DNA of 38,925 nucleotides from Gemmatimonadota bacterium (GCA_025358055.1 JANYKV010000057.1:1-38925); one strand, 5' to 3'. Counted from the first letter of the stretch, positions 9,542 to 18,695 are shown. The notes: generated from the sequence alone by a model not told the origin. Program-made: numbers and translations.

Positions 9542-10792
9542 ATGCTCGCGCTTCTCCGCAGGGTTTCCCTCACCCAGTGGATCGTGGTCGCCACGATCGT
9601 TGGTGCCATCATTGGGTACCTCGACCACGAGGTCTGGACCAACACCGACGTGGGTGAAATGCTCAAGCCGCTCTCGACCGTCTTCCTCCGCATGATCAAG
9701 TCGATCGTCGTTCCTCTCGTCTTCGGCAGCTTGGTAGTTGGAATCGCCGGGCACGGGGACGATCTGAAGCAGGTCGGCCGGCTGGCTCTCAAGTCGATCA
9801 TCTATTTCGAAATCGTGACAACCGTCGCGCTCTTCGTCGGCCTGGGCGCGGCCAATCTGGTGGCGCCTGGCGAGGGCGTGTCTTTGGCCGTGAGCGCGGA
9901 GGAAGGCAAGCAATTCATCAGCGCCTCTCCTACCCTCTCCGGGGTCCTCGAACACACCGTTCCGCAAAGCTTCATCGAGGCCGCGGCAAAGAACGAAGTG
10001 CTTCAAATCGTGTTCTTCTCGGTTCTCTTCGGTTCCGCGCTCACCCAAGTCAAAGGCAAATCCAAGGAAGCGATCCTCAGCGTCTGCGAAGGATTGTCGG
10101 AGGTGATGTTCAAGTTCACGGGAATCGTGATGAAGTTTGCACCGGTAGGCATCGCGGCGGCGATCGCGGCCACCATCGGGAAAAACGGTATCGGAATCCT
10201 CTGGAACCTCGGCAAGCTGGTTCTCACCCTCTACGGCGCGCTCGTCGTCTTTGTCCTTGTCGCGCTGATTCCGGTCGCGCTTCTCGCGCGGATTCCGCTT
10301 CGCCGATTCTGGCGTTACGTCAAAGAGCCTTGGCTCATTGCGTTTTCGACCGCCTCTTCGGAGGCCGCCCTCCCGCTCGCCATGGAGAACATGGAAAAGA
10401 TGGGCGTGCCAAGGCGCATCGTCTCGTTCGTTCTCCCGACCGGATACTCCTTTAACCTGGATGGCTCCACGCTGTACCTCGCGGTTGCCGCGGTCTTCGT
10501 CGCCCAAGCAGCGGGACACCCGATGAGGTTTAGCGAGCAACTTTTCATGCTTCTGACCCTGATGCTCACCAGCAAGGGCGTGGCGGCTGTCCCTCGTGCA
10601 TCGTTAGTCATCCTATCGGGTACGCTTTCTCAGTTCGGCCTTCCTCTCGAAGGTGTCGCCGTGATTCTTGGGGTCGACGTGTTCATGGACATGGCGCGTA
10701 CCTCGGTGAACCTGCTTGGCAACTGCCTGGCGTCAACCGTGATGGCCCGATGGGAGGGGGAGCTGGGAACCGGGGAGACCGGGGGGGAGTAG
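9542..10792 (+). CDS. Dicarboxylate/amino acid:cation symporter (DAACS family)
   Basis: A 416-aa polytopic inner-membrane carrier of the GltP/GltT/DctA family, importing glutamate, aspartate or C4-dicarboxylates with Na+ or H+. The N-terminal helices (WIVVATIVGAIIGYL), the conserved FLRMIKSIVVPLVFGSLVVG helix, the Ser-rich re-entrant loop AFSTASSEAALPLAMENM and the FNLDGSTLYLAVAAVFVAQA helix are all clear. The C-terminal DVFMDMARTSVNLLGNCLAS supplies the substrate-binding Asp/Arg/Asn cluster. The loop reads STASSEAALP where STSSSEATLP is common. GAGG precedes ATG 9542. It follows tal by 47 bp and may be co-transcribed. Glutamate versus C4-dicarboxylate specificity cannot be settled by eye. 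Confidence 0.9.
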   Translation: MLALLRRVSLTQWIVVATIVGAIIGYLDHEVWTNTDVGEMLKPLSTVFLRMIKSIVVPLVFGSLVVGIAGHGDDLKQVGRLALKSIIYFEIVTTVALFVGLGAANLVAPGEGVSLAVSAEEGKQFISASPTLSGVLEHTVPQSFIEAAAKNEVLQIVFFSVLFGSALTQVKGKSKEAILSVCEGLSEVMFKFTGIVMKFAPVGIAAAIAATIGKNGIGILWNLGKLVLTLYGALVVFVLVALIPVALLARIPLRRFWRYVKEPWLIAFSTASSEAALPLAMENMEKMGVPRRIVSFVLPTGYSFNLDGSTLYLAVAAVFVAQAAGHPMRFSEQLFMLLTLMLTSKGVAAVPRASLVILSGTLSQFGLPLEGVAVILGVDVFMDMARTSVNLLGNCLASTVMARWEGELGTGETGGE

Positions 10793-10820
10793 GGAGCACG
10801 GCGAAGCGCAGAAGCAGTCC

Positions 10821-10840
10821 GGGCTGGTTAAATCCAGCCC
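10821..10840. terminator. Hairpin between convergent genes, probable bidirectional terminator
   Basis: A perfect 7-bp stem (GGGCTGG / CCAGCCC) closes a 6-base loop (TTAAAT). It sits between the symporter stop at 10792 and the end of the minus-strand plug-domain gene at 10853. There is no T-run on either side, so it is a stem without the usual tail. Confidence 0.45.
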
Positions 10841-10852
10841 TCAGTCGGCGGT

Positions 10853-11620
10853 CTAGGGATTGGGCGGCGCTCGATTCAGCTTCCCTCGCCGAGTCCAAAT
10901 CACTATCACCCCACAGCGTGCTTCATAGCTTTCGAGCTCGGGTGGGGTCTCACTCGGTCCGGAATAAATCTCCACACCCTCGATATCATTCGGGGGCGTC
11001 ATCGTCCCCATCACCGCATCAGCCGGAATGCCGTCAATGAAATACACGGGGATGCATTGACGAACGTTGCGGGCCATTTGAATCGAGCAGGTCATTCGAC
11101 AGTCGACCCGCACGCCCGCCGTGTGCCGGAGCAAGTCGGCGAACGTGAAGGCATTCATCTGCTCGATCATCTTGCGATTCAGATACCGCCCATTCCCTCC
11201 CTGGCTCCGGCGCAGCCAGTCCGCCGAATACTCCATGGACGTGTCGCGCGGAGCTCGCACTCGGAGCTCCGGCAAGATCACACGATCCTGGAGTGACGAG
11301 CCGAACTGAACCTCCAGCTCGATCGTTTCGCGCTCACCCAACTCCACCGCGGTATTGATTGGGTCGAAACCGATGGCAATGGCACGAATGTGGTAGGTCC
11401 CTGGAAGGAGCTTCTCGAATGCGAACCGGCCGATGCTGTCGCTCAGCACTTTGCGATCGCTGCCAGTCAACTCGAGAACGGCCCCAGGAATGGTCTGCCC
11501 ATTCTGGCCCCCAACCACGATCCCCTTGATGGTGGACTTTGCCGCCTGTGCGGCGGCCGACACCGTCGGAAATATCAGAAACGCGGTGAGCAACTCCCAG
11601 CACCTTCGGTTGGACAGCAT
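10853..11620 (-). CDS. Secreted carboxypeptidase-regulatory-like plus TonB plug domain protein, no barrel
   Basis: A 255-aa exported protein. ATG 11620 has GGAG five bases upstream and starts a Sec signal (LLTAFLIFPTVSAAAQA, cleavage near residue 25); an upstream ATG at 11659 would bury the signal. Residues about 30-100 form a CarboxypepD_reg-like beta-sandwich (IKGIVVGGQNGQTIPGAVLELTG, DSIGRFAFEKLLPGTYHIRA). About 135-245 resemble the plug of TonB-dependent receptors (MNAFTFADLLRHTAGVRV, VYFIDGIPADAVMG, IEGVEIYSGP). No beta-barrel follows. Such short plug-only proteins recur in Gemmatimonadota, with unknown function. It is not obviously in an operon. Confidence 0.78.
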   Translation of the reverse strand: MLSNRRCWELLTAFLIFPTVSAAAQAAKSTIKGIVVGGQNGQTIPGAVLELTGSDRKVLSDSIGRFAFEKLLPGTYHIRAIAIGFDPINTAVELGERETIELEVQFGSSLQDRVILPELRVRAPRDTSMEYSADWLRRSQGGNGRYLNRKMIEQMNAFTFADLLRHTAGVRVDCRMTCSIQMARNVRQCIPVYFIDGIPADAVMGTMTPPNDIEGVEIYSGPSETPPELESYEARCGVIVIWTRRGKLNRAPPNP

Positions 11621-11787
11621 CGGTGCTCCGAAGCCAACATAGCGGTACCACCTCGTCACCCCTCCACTCTCCCCAATCTCAAAGAGTGGTCTCCTTCTGG
11701 CAAGGTCCCGGACCCGTCAGAGAAATGCAAACCCTTCGATGATAGTGACTTAACCAATGGTGCGGGCAACGACCGGCGGACCCATCG

Positions 11788-11979
11788 TCAGCGAGCTCGG
11801 CGGGCCAGGAAAATTAGAACCAGCCCGAACAGGAGAATGAAGAGCCCCCAGACAAGGTTGATGGGAACTCCGGTTGGTGCAGTCCCCGGCCGACCCAGGG
11901 TTAGTCCCCCGTACACCAGAAGTAATGCGCCCAATACACTGAACATCAGACCCATTGGCATCCGCACGTCGAGACCCAT
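11788..11979 (-). CDS. Small membrane protein downstream of the sodium:solute symporter
   Basis: A 63-aa protein with two predicted membrane helices, MGLMFSVLGALLLVYGGL and VWGLFILLFGLVLIFLAR, separated by a short Gly/Pro-rich loop and ended by RRAR. ATG 11979 is set by an excellent AAGGAGG five bases upstream; the frame extends further but without a ribosome site. It follows the symporter by 49 bp on the same strand, so they probably form an operon. Small two-helix partners are known for some solute:sodium symporters (for example DUF485 or DUF997 proteins), but this sequence does not resemble those families to my eye. An accessory or stabilising role is an inference. Confidence 0.7.
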   Translation of the reverse strand: MGLDVRMPMGLMFSVLGALLLVYGGLTLGRPGTAPTGVPINLVWGLFILLFGLVLIFLARRAR

Positions 11980-12028
11980 GAAAACCTCCTTGAAAGCGAT
12001 CCTCCCCACCCTCCCCCGCCCCAGACAA

Positions 12029-13846
12029 CTAGAAGAACACCACGTTGAGTAGCACGGTGGCCGAGAGTACGATCACCGCAAGCACCGCTGGGCGCTCGTA
12101 CCAAACCCTGGACTGGTCGGCCATGGATGGGGTGAGACCATGGACCAATCCTTGGAGCTGTTCCGCGGATTTCGCCGTCGTCATCAGGCTCACGAGAATC
12201 GTCACGACAAAACAGGTCATCCATGCTACGATTGCGGTCCAAAAGGTCTGAGCCAATTCGCTGGGAAAGGTCACCCACGTACCGAGATAGCCTCCCTTGA
12301 CGCCAACCGAAGCACCCACCGGCAGCGAAATGCCATGATGAATCGCCGCCCCCAGCATACCGGCGATTAGTCCGACAAATGCGCCGTGACCCGAGGCGCG
12401 TTTCCAGAACATGCCCAGCGCGAAGGTGGCGAACAGCGGGGCATTGACGAACGCAAAGACAAGCTGAAGAAAATCCATGATATTGTTGAAGGCAGCTGCT
12501 ACGTACGCCGCGGCCACCGAGATCGCGATTCCGGCCACCGTGGCGACGCGGCCCATGGTGAGATAGTGACTGTCCGGTGCTCCAGGGCGGATGTACCCTT
12601 GGTAGAGATCATAGGTCCACACGGTGTTGAAGGCAGTGACATTTCCCGCCATGCCCGACATGAATGAGGCGAGCAGAGCGGTCAATCCAAGCCCCAACAG
12701 CCCGGCTGGGAAGAAATGGATCAGCATCATGGGGGTGGCCAGGTCGTAGTCCAGGACAATGTTGCCGCGCAGGTCCCGCAATGGAGCACCAGTCGTGGGG
12801 TCGAGTTTCGGCGGCACAATGCCATTCGACTCAGTAAGCCCGGCGGGACTCGATGCGTCTTGCGTGACCGCGGCGGGAGGGCCACCTCCCGTTGCGCGAA
12901 CGCCGCTCGCCGGATGCACCGCTAACGCCAACATGCCAGGGAGGATCACTAGGAACGGAAACAACATCTTGGGGAAGGCGGCGATAAGCGGGGTCCGCCG
13001 GGCGGCCGACATGGAGTTTGCGGCCATCGCCCGCTGCACGACCAGAAAATCCGTGCACCAGTAGCCGAACGACAGCACGAACCCCAAGCCCATCACCAAA
13101 CCAAACCACTCGATTCCGATCGGATTGTCCGCCGCGTGACCCATATGGGCCCAGCTGCGGGTGTACGCGTCGACGGGAAGCCCATTCGAGGTGGCCCGGG
13201 CGGCGAGTCTCGACACCAAGCCACTCCAACCACCCACCTCGCGCAGCCCGAGAAAGACGAGGGGCGCAAATCCCAATACGATCAAGAAGAATTGCAGGAC
13301 CTCGTTATAAATCGCGCTGGTTAGACCCCCGAGAAATGTGTATGCCAGTACGATCCCGGCCGCGAGAAGGATGCTGGTATCGAAATTCCACCCGAGGAGG
13401 AGATTCAGCAGCTTCCCCATGGCATACATCGAAACTCCGGACGACAGGACCGTCATCGCGGCGAACGATACCGCATTCAATGCCCGAGTCTTTTCGTCGA
13501 AACGGAGTTTCAAATACTCCGGGACCGATCGCGCCCGCGAGCCGTAATAGAACGGCATCATGAAGATCCCGATGAACACCATGGCCGGGATAGCCCCAAT
13601 CCAATAGAAATGACTGGTGGCAATGCCGTATTTGGCGCCAGACGCCCCCATCCCGATGACTTCCTGCGCACCCAGGTTTGCAGAAATGAACGCGAGCCCG
13701 GTCACCCACGCAGGGATGGATCGGCCGGAGAGAAAGAAATCTTCGCTGGTGCGGACATAGCGCCGGAGCACAACGCCGATGCCAAGGACGAATGCGAAGT
13801 ACAGCAGGATGATGGCGTAATCGATCCACTGCAGGGTTGGCGCCAC
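12029..13846 (-). CDS. Sodium:solute symporter (SSS/SGLT-like), probable sugar importer
   Basis: A 605-aa inner-membrane carrier of the LeuT-fold SSS family. N-terminal helix DYAIILLYFAFVLGIGVVLRR is followed by the family hallmarks SEDFFLSGRSIPAWVTGLA, SANLGAQEVIGMGASGAKYG, the RSVPEYLKLRFDEKTR loop, and AYTFLGGLTSAIYNEVLQF. These are the arrangement of vSGLT-type sugar carriers rather than proline or pantothenate carriers. A periplasmic loop of about 60 residues rich in Gly/Pro/Ala (around residues 310-370) is larger than usual. It diverges from the glycosidase genes at 13978, sharing a 131-bp promoter region, and is followed by a small membrane protein. Context suggests it takes up the sugar released by those enzymes. 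Confidence 0.88.
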   Translation of the reverse strand: MAPTLQWIDYAIILLYFAFVLGIGVVLRRYVRTSEDFFLSGRSIPAWVTGLAFISANLGAQEVIGMGASGAKYGIATSHFYWIGAIPAMVFIGIFMMPFYYGSRARSVPEYLKLRFDEKTRALNAVSFAAMTVLSSGVSMYAMGKLLNLLLGWNFDTSILLAAGIVLAYTFLGGLTSAIYNEVLQFFLIVLGFAPLVFLGLREVGGWSGLVSRLAARATSNGLPVDAYTRSWAHMGHAADNPIGIEWFGLVMGLGFVLSFGYWCTDFLVVQRAMAANSMSAARRTPLIAAFPKMLFPFLVILPGMLALAVHPASGVRATGGGPPAAVTQDASSPAGLTESNGIVPPKLDPTTGAPLRDLRGNIVLDYDLATPMMLIHFFPAGLLGLGLTALLASFMSGMAGNVTAFNTVWTYDLYQGYIRPGAPDSHYLTMGRVATVAGIAISVAAAYVAAAFNNIMDFLQLVFAFVNAPLFATFALGMFWKRASGHGAFVGLIAGMLGAAIHHGISLPVGASVGVKGGYLGTWVTFPSELAQTFWTAIVAWMTCFVVTILVSLMTTAKSAEQLQGLVHGLTPSMADQSRVWYERPAVLAVIVLSATVLLNVVFF

Positions 13847-13977
13847 GCGGTTGCCCTCGCTTTCGCAGTGCGGTCGGGGTCGTTCGGACTAAGATGCCCT
13901 TTCCGCTGCTCGCCGCAAGTAAACTCAAACGGGTTCGCGTTGCGAAAAACGCCGGTTAGTAGATCTTACCTGACATC
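13847..13977. promoter_or_regulatory. Divergent intergenic region between symporter and glycosidase genes
   Basis: This gap must hold promoters in both directions. I could not pick a convincing -35/-10 pair. GTTAGTA at 13955-13961 matches one half of the palindrome found upstream of the ROK regulator, followed by GATCTTAC. This could be a degenerate operator, but the match is short. The glycosidase ATG at 13978 has no Shine-Dalgarno sequence. Confidence 0.3.
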
Positions 13978-16485
13978 ATGACCCAGCGTCCCCTCGTCCT
14001 GACCGCCTTGCTTTGCCTTTCGGCCCTCGTTCCGATCCACGGCCAGCTACTCAACAAAGACACGGTCCTTCGCCGCCAGACCTGGTGGGACAACAAGGAC
14101 TGGGACTGGTACAAGACCAAGATTCCGTTCTTCGAGTCGCCCGACACCGCTATCGATGCGACGTATTACTATCGGTGGGAACTCATCACCAAGCATCTCA
14201 CCTATGGTGCACCTGAGACGGGCTACACCTTTAGCGAGTTCATCGACCGACCCTTCTGGTCAGGCGCCTACGGCGCCATCAGCTGCCCGCTCGGCCACCA
14301 AGCCTACGAAATCCGGTGGCTCAAGGACCGGAGGATCATCGAGGACTTCGCGCGGTATTGGTTCGAAACGGCCGGGGCGGAACCGCGGTCCTATAGCAAT
14401 TGGTATGGCGATGCGATGTGGGCGACCTATCTCGCGGTCGGCGACACTTTGTTTGTCAAAATGGTCCTGCCGCACATGGAGGCCCAATTTCGCGGCTGGG
14501 TCGCGGAGCATTGGGACTCAATCCACGCCCTGTTTCGTTGGGACGGCATGCATGATGGCATGGAAACCAACATCAACAGCCGGCAAACCGAAGATGTCTT
14601 CTCCGGCGGGGACGGCTATCGACCCACCCTCAACAGTTACCTGTTTGCCGATGCCATTGCGATTGCCAAGTCCGCCTCCTTGTTGGGAGATTCGGCAAAA
14701 GCCAAGGCCTATGCCGAACGAGCCATGGCCCTGAAGGAGCGAGTTCAGAAACAGCTCTGGGATCCGAAACGGCAATTCTTCTTTCCCCAATTCGCCCGCA
14801 ACGAGAAAGACGGCATCCGCGCGGGCTCCCTCACCTACCAAGACGGGCCGCACGCCGGTGACCCGCATGGTCGTGAGGAGATCGGGTTCGTTCCCTGGCA
14901 GTTCAACCTCCCCGACCCCGGATACGAGCGCGCGTGGCGAACGCTCATGGACCCGGCCAGCTTCTTCGCACCGTTTGGGCCGACCACGACGGAGCGGGGA
15001 GACCCGCTTTTCAAAATCGCCCCGCGCTGCTGCGAGTGGAGCGGCAACTCCTGGCCGTATGCCACGAGCCAAACTCTCGTCGCGATGGCCAATCTGTTGA
15101 ACGACTATCATCAAACCGTCGTAACCCCCGACGACTACATGCGCTTACTCAAGGTCTACACGCTCACCCAGCGCCTGAACGGCCGGCCGTATATCGCCGA
15201 GGCAGCCAACCCGGACAACGGCTCCTGGGACGGGGCGAACACCTACTACCACAGCGAACACTACTTCCATTCGCAATATGTGAACCTTATCGTCACCGGC
15301 CTGGCCGGACTGCGGCCCCGTGGCGACGATTCATTGGAGGTCCATCCTCTGATTCCGGCGGCATGGGACTATTTCGCGCTCGATGACGTAGCCTACCGGG
15401 GGCACCGAATCTCGATCGCCTGGGACCGGCATGGCACGCGGTATCACCGCGGCAAGGGGTTTATGCTGTTCGTAGATGGAAAACAGGCCGCTCGGGCACC
15501 TCGCCCCGGGCGTCTGACAATCCTCCTGGCCCCGGGGGGGGCGCTACCACCGGTCGACCGACCGGTGAACCTGGCCATAAACAATGGCCGCGGTGCCTAC
15601 CCGTGGGTGTTCGCATCGTATAGCGCGCCAGAGTCGCCCACGTCTTACCTCATCGACGGGCAAGCGTGGTACCATCAATCGCCGCCGAACCGCTGGACCA
15701 CACTCGGATCTCCCAATGCTAGTGACTGGATCGTTCTGGACTTCGGCATCACACGTTCCGTCGAGCAGCTCAAGCTGTACTTTCTCGACGACAGCACAGG
15801 CGTCCGCCCCCCAGCGCAGTACCAAATCGAGCAGTGGCGCGGAGGGAAATGGCTTCCCATTCCCAATCAGCGCCGCAGCCCCAGCCTACCCACGGGCCGA
15901 CGCCCGAATCTCGTCACCTTCAGCCGTATCGAAACCGCCAAGATCCGCGTGGACCTTACCTCTCAGACCAGTGCGGCGACGGGCCTCACGGAGCTCGAAG
16001 CGTGGACCCACGCCGGGCTTCCCCTCTCTCCAGCCGAGGCTGCTCCTCGCAATTTGGCGTTTGGACGGAAGGTCTCGGCATCGTTCGCCGAGCCCGATTC
16101 GCACCTCCAGTATCTCACCGACGGCATCATCGCCTTCTCGTACTACGGTAGAAATCATTGGTCCTTTACCGGTTCGCCGAACGGCCAAGACTGGGTGGAA
16201 GTGAACTTGGGCGCGATGCAGTCGGTGGGCCGGGTCGAGGCCTATTTGTGGGCAGATGGCCGTGGCGTACGCGCACCCAAGTCGTATACGGTTCAGTACT
16301 GGAATGGCCGCGCTTGGACCCCGGCCCACGTTCGCTCAGAGCTACCGGCGAAACCGCAAGCCTCGGCCGCCAATACCATTCTCTTGGATCCTGTGCTGAC
16401 CGATCACCTTCGGATTGTGTTCGAACACGACCTGCCCGCGGTGACCGGCCTGACCGAGGTCATGATCCTGGATGGGAAACCATGA
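13978..16485 (+). CDS. Secreted (alpha/alpha)6 glycoside hydrolase (MGH1/GH63-like) with two F5/8C domains
   Basis: An 835-aa exported enzyme. A Sec signal (LVLTALLCLSALVPIHGQ) ends near residue 23. Residues about 30-500 show the clan GH-G type barrel: ISCPLGHQAYEIRWL, the likely catalytic-acid loop FRWDGMHDGMETNIN, GYRPTLNSYLFADAIAIAK, CCEWSGNSWPYATSQTL and TYYHSEHYFHSQYVNLIV. Two galactose-binding-like F5/8 type C domains follow, about 531-675 (DWIVLDFGITRSVEQLKLYF) and 690-830 (DWVEVNLGAMQSVGRVEAYL). They probably bind plant or microbial polysaccharide. Clan GH-G includes GH37, GH63 and the beta-L-arabinofuranosidase family GH142; I cannot assign the family by eye. Its stop overlaps the next gene (ATGA). 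Secretion, fold and binding domains are well supported; substrate is open. Confidence 0.82.
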   Translation: MTQRPLVLTALLCLSALVPIHGQLLNKDTVLRRQTWWDNKDWDWYKTKIPFFESPDTAIDATYYYRWELITKHLTYGAPETGYTFSEFIDRPFWSGAYGAISCPLGHQAYEIRWLKDRRIIEDFARYWFETAGAEPRSYSNWYGDAMWATYLAVGDTLFVKMVLPHMEAQFRGWVAEHWDSIHALFRWDGMHDGMETNINSRQTEDVFSGGDGYRPTLNSYLFADAIAIAKSASLLGDSAKAKAYAERAMALKERVQKQLWDPKRQFFFPQFARNEKDGIRAGSLTYQDGPHAGDPHGREEIGFVPWQFNLPDPGYERAWRTLMDPASFFAPFGPTTTERGDPLFKIAPRCCEWSGNSWPYATSQTLVAMANLLNDYHQTVVTPDDYMRLLKVYTLTQRLNGRPYIAEAANPDNGSWDGANTYYHSEHYFHSQYVNLIVTGLAGLRPRGDDSLEVHPLIPAAWDYFALDDVAYRGHRISIAWDRHGTRYHRGKGFMLFVDGKQAARAPRPGRLTILLAPGGALPPVDRPVNLAINNGRGAYPWVFASYSAPESPTSYLIDGQAWYHQSPPNRWTTLGSPNASDWIVLDFGITRSVEQLKLYFLDDSTGVRPPAQYQIEQWRGGKWLPIPNQRRSPSLPTGRRPNLVTFSRIETAKIRVDLTSQTSAATGLTELEAWTHAGLPLSPAEAAPRNLAFGRKVSASFAEPDSHLQYLTDGIIAFSYYGRNHWSFTGSPNGQDWVEVNLGAMQSVGRVEAYLWADGRGVRAPKSYTVQYWNGRAWTPAHVRSELPAKPQASAANTILLDPVLTDHLRIVFEHDLPAVTGLTEVMILDGKP

Positions 16486-18695
16486 GGCGACGCATCATCA
16501 CCATCGCACTTTTCACGGCGGGGTTGAGCCACGCATTCTGCCCCAGACTTGTAGCGCAAACCGAAGTCAAAGGACGTCTCACCACGCGCTGGACTAATTC
16601 TGTTGACCCTGAGCATGTGCTCCCGGAGTATCCGCGTCCCCAGCTGACCCGGCGCTCGTGGGTCAATTTGAACGGGCGCTGGGACTATTGCGTTACCGCC
16701 AAAGACGCACCCGTACCAACCAGCTTTGGCGGTACGATTCTCGTTCCCTTTCCGATCGAGTCGTTCTTGAGCGGTGTCCAACGCGCCGTCACCGAGAAGG
16801 ACCGGTTGTGGTATCACAGAACATTCCGTGCGCCGCCTCGGAAGCCAGGGTGGCGCCTTTTGCTCCATTTCGGGGCGGTGGACTGGCGCACCACCGTGTT
16901 CGTGAATGGCGTTCGGGTCGGGGAGCACGAGGGTGGGTACGATCCCTTCACCATCGACATTACCGACGCGCTGGAGAGCGCACCACAACAATCGATTACG
17001 GTCGGCGTTTGGGACCCGACCGACAAAGGGCCACAGCCTCGAGGCAAGCAGGTTCTCGGGCCGAAGAGCATCTGGTATACGGCGGTCACCGGCATTTGGC
17101 AAACCGTGTGGTTGGAGCCAGTGCCGCCGATTCGCATCGACCGGTTGGAAGTCACTCCGAATCTGGATTCGAGCACGGTGGTGGTTCGGGTCGGAGTCAC
17201 GGGGGCAGACTCCACGGTCACCTTCACCGCGACCACCTCCGATATGAAGCACCGCATCGTTGAAGGGCGCGGGGTGAACAGCCAGCCACTCACCCTCCGG
17301 CTCGGTTCCGTCCGACCCTGGTCGCCCTCGGATCCGTATCTCTATCGCCTTCAGGTTCGACTGAGTAGTGGAGATACGGTGGGAAGTTATTTCGGAATGC
17401 GAAAGATCGCACTCGGCCGAGATCGAAACGGCACCCTCCGGCTTTTCCTCAACAACGCGCCACTCTTTCAATACGGCATGCTGGACCAGGGTTGGTGGCC
17501 CGACGGACTTTATACCGCGCCCATGGACGCCGCGCTGCGATACGATCTCGAAACCATGAAACGATTGGGATTCAACCTCGTTCGCAAGCACGTCAAAGTG
17601 GAACCTGACCGTTGGTATTACCACGCGGACCGCCTGGGGATGCTCGTCTGGCAGGACATGCCAAGTGGGGACAACAACACCGAAGCTGGGAAAGCCGTCT
17701 TTGCAGAGGAACTGGGCCACCTCGTCGATGCGCTGGGCAATCATCCTTCCATCGTCACATGGGTACCGTTCAATGAAGAATGGGGACAACATGACACCGA
17801 GTGTTACGTGGTCTGGTTGAAGAACCGGGATCCGAGTCGACTCGTGAACAATGCCAGCGGGTGGGTCGATAAAGGCGTCGGAGATATGTCGGATATCCAT
17901 GCGTACCCGGGCCCTGGAATCCCCGTCCCTGACGATAAGCGTGCCCTCGTTCTGGGCGAATTCGGCGGGCTAGGGCTCCCAATCGCAGGGCATACATGGG
18001 TGGATCAAAACAACTGGGGGTATCGGACGTTCACCTCGCGGCAGGCCGTCGGCGAAGCCTACGCCGAGTTGCAGCGTCAGCTCCGGTTCATGATCGCGGA
18101 TGGTCTGTCCGCCGCTATCTACACCCAAACCACGGATGTCGAGATCGAAGTGAACGGGCTCATGACGTACGACCGCGCCATCGTGAAACTGCCACCAACC
18201 GTTCTGAGGCTTCACCGCGGTTTGTACGGTCCCTCGCCAAACCTGGCGCCCATCGTGCCTTCTTCCTGGCGGGACGGACAGCTCTGGCGAGTCACGGAAA
18301 CAGCACCGCCGAACAACTGGTTTCAATCGGATTACGACGATTCCGGGTGGCGAAGCGCCCTCGGGGGGTTCGGTACGAAGGATACTCCAGGATCGATAGT
18401 GCGAACCCCTTGGAACACCCACGATCTTTGGCTTCGCCGTCAGTTCGAATTGCCGTCGCGTGCCTTACAGCATCCCCACTTCCGAATTCATCACGACGAT
18501 GACGCAGACGTGTACCTCAACGGAACGCTGGTCGCGAAGCTGCCCGGCTACACTGTCGGATACACCAGAATTCCGCTCGATATGAAAGCCAGATCGCTCC
18601 TGCGCCCCGGTACGAACACCCTCGCCATCCATGTCCACCAGAACGAAGGCGGCCAATACATCGATGCCGGAATCGACGAGGTCCGTGATCGATAG
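16482..18695 (+). CDS. Secreted glycoside hydrolase family 2 enzyme
   Basis: A 737-aa retaining glycosidase. ATG 16482 overlaps the stop of the preceding gene and starts a signal peptide (IITIALFTAGLSHAFCPRLVAQ). The GH2 N-terminal jelly-roll (RRSWVNLNGRWDYCV, WYHRTFRAP, VFVNGVRVGEHEGGYDPF) is followed by the immunoglobulin-like domain and the TIM barrel. The acid/base motif WVPFNEEWGQ places the glutamate at 432; the nucleophile motif VLGEFGG places it at 493. After the barrel, about 620-737 form an extra jelly-roll (WRSALGGFGTKDTPG, DDDADVYLNGTLV). Possible activities include beta-galactosidase, beta-glucuronidase and alpha-L-arabinopyranosidase; the locus favours an arabinose- or galactose-containing substrate. 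It lies in a three-gene operon with the upstream glycosidase and mutarotase. Confidence 0.92.
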   Translation: MRRRIITIALFTAGLSHAFCPRLVAQTEVKGRLTTRWTNSVDPEHVLPEYPRPQLTRRSWVNLNGRWDYCVTAKDAPVPTSFGGTILVPFPIESFLSGVQRAVTEKDRLWYHRTFRAPPRKPGWRLLLHFGAVDWRTTVFVNGVRVGEHEGGYDPFTIDITDALESAPQQSITVGVWDPTDKGPQPRGKQVLGPKSIWYTAVTGIWQTVWLEPVPPIRIDRLEVTPNLDSSTVVVRVGVTGADSTVTFTATTSDMKHRIVEGRGVNSQPLTLRLGSVRPWSPSDPYLYRLQVRLSSGDTVGSYFGMRKIALGRDRNGTLRLFLNNAPLFQYGMLDQGWWPDGLYTAPMDAALRYDLETMKRLGFNLVRKHVKVEPDRWYYHADRLGMLVWQDMPSGDNNTEAGKAVFAEELGHLVDALGNHPSIVTWVPFNEEWGQHDTECYVVWLKNRDPSRLVNNASGWVDKGVGDMSDIHAYPGPGIPVPDDKRALVLGEFGGLGLPIAGHTWVDQNNWGYRTFTSRQAVGEAYAELQRQLRFMIADGLSAAIYTQTTDVEIEVNGLMTYDRAIVKLPPTVLRLHRGLYGPSPNLAPIVPSSWRDGQLWRVTETAPPNNWFQSDYDDSGWRSALGGFGTKDTPGSIVRTPWNTHDLWLRRQFELPSRALQHPHFRIHHDDDADVYLNGTLVAKLPGYTVGYTRIPLDMKARSLLRPGTNTLAIHVHQNEGGQYIDAGIDEVRDR

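Noticed and set aside
16158-16481. N-terminal extension of GH2
   Set aside because: Overlaps the second F5/8C domain of the upstream gene; ATG 16482 begins a proper signal peptide.
16404-17900. 498-codon minus-strand open frame inside GH2
   Set aside because: Shadow of GH2, whose catalytic motifs are intact on the plus strand.
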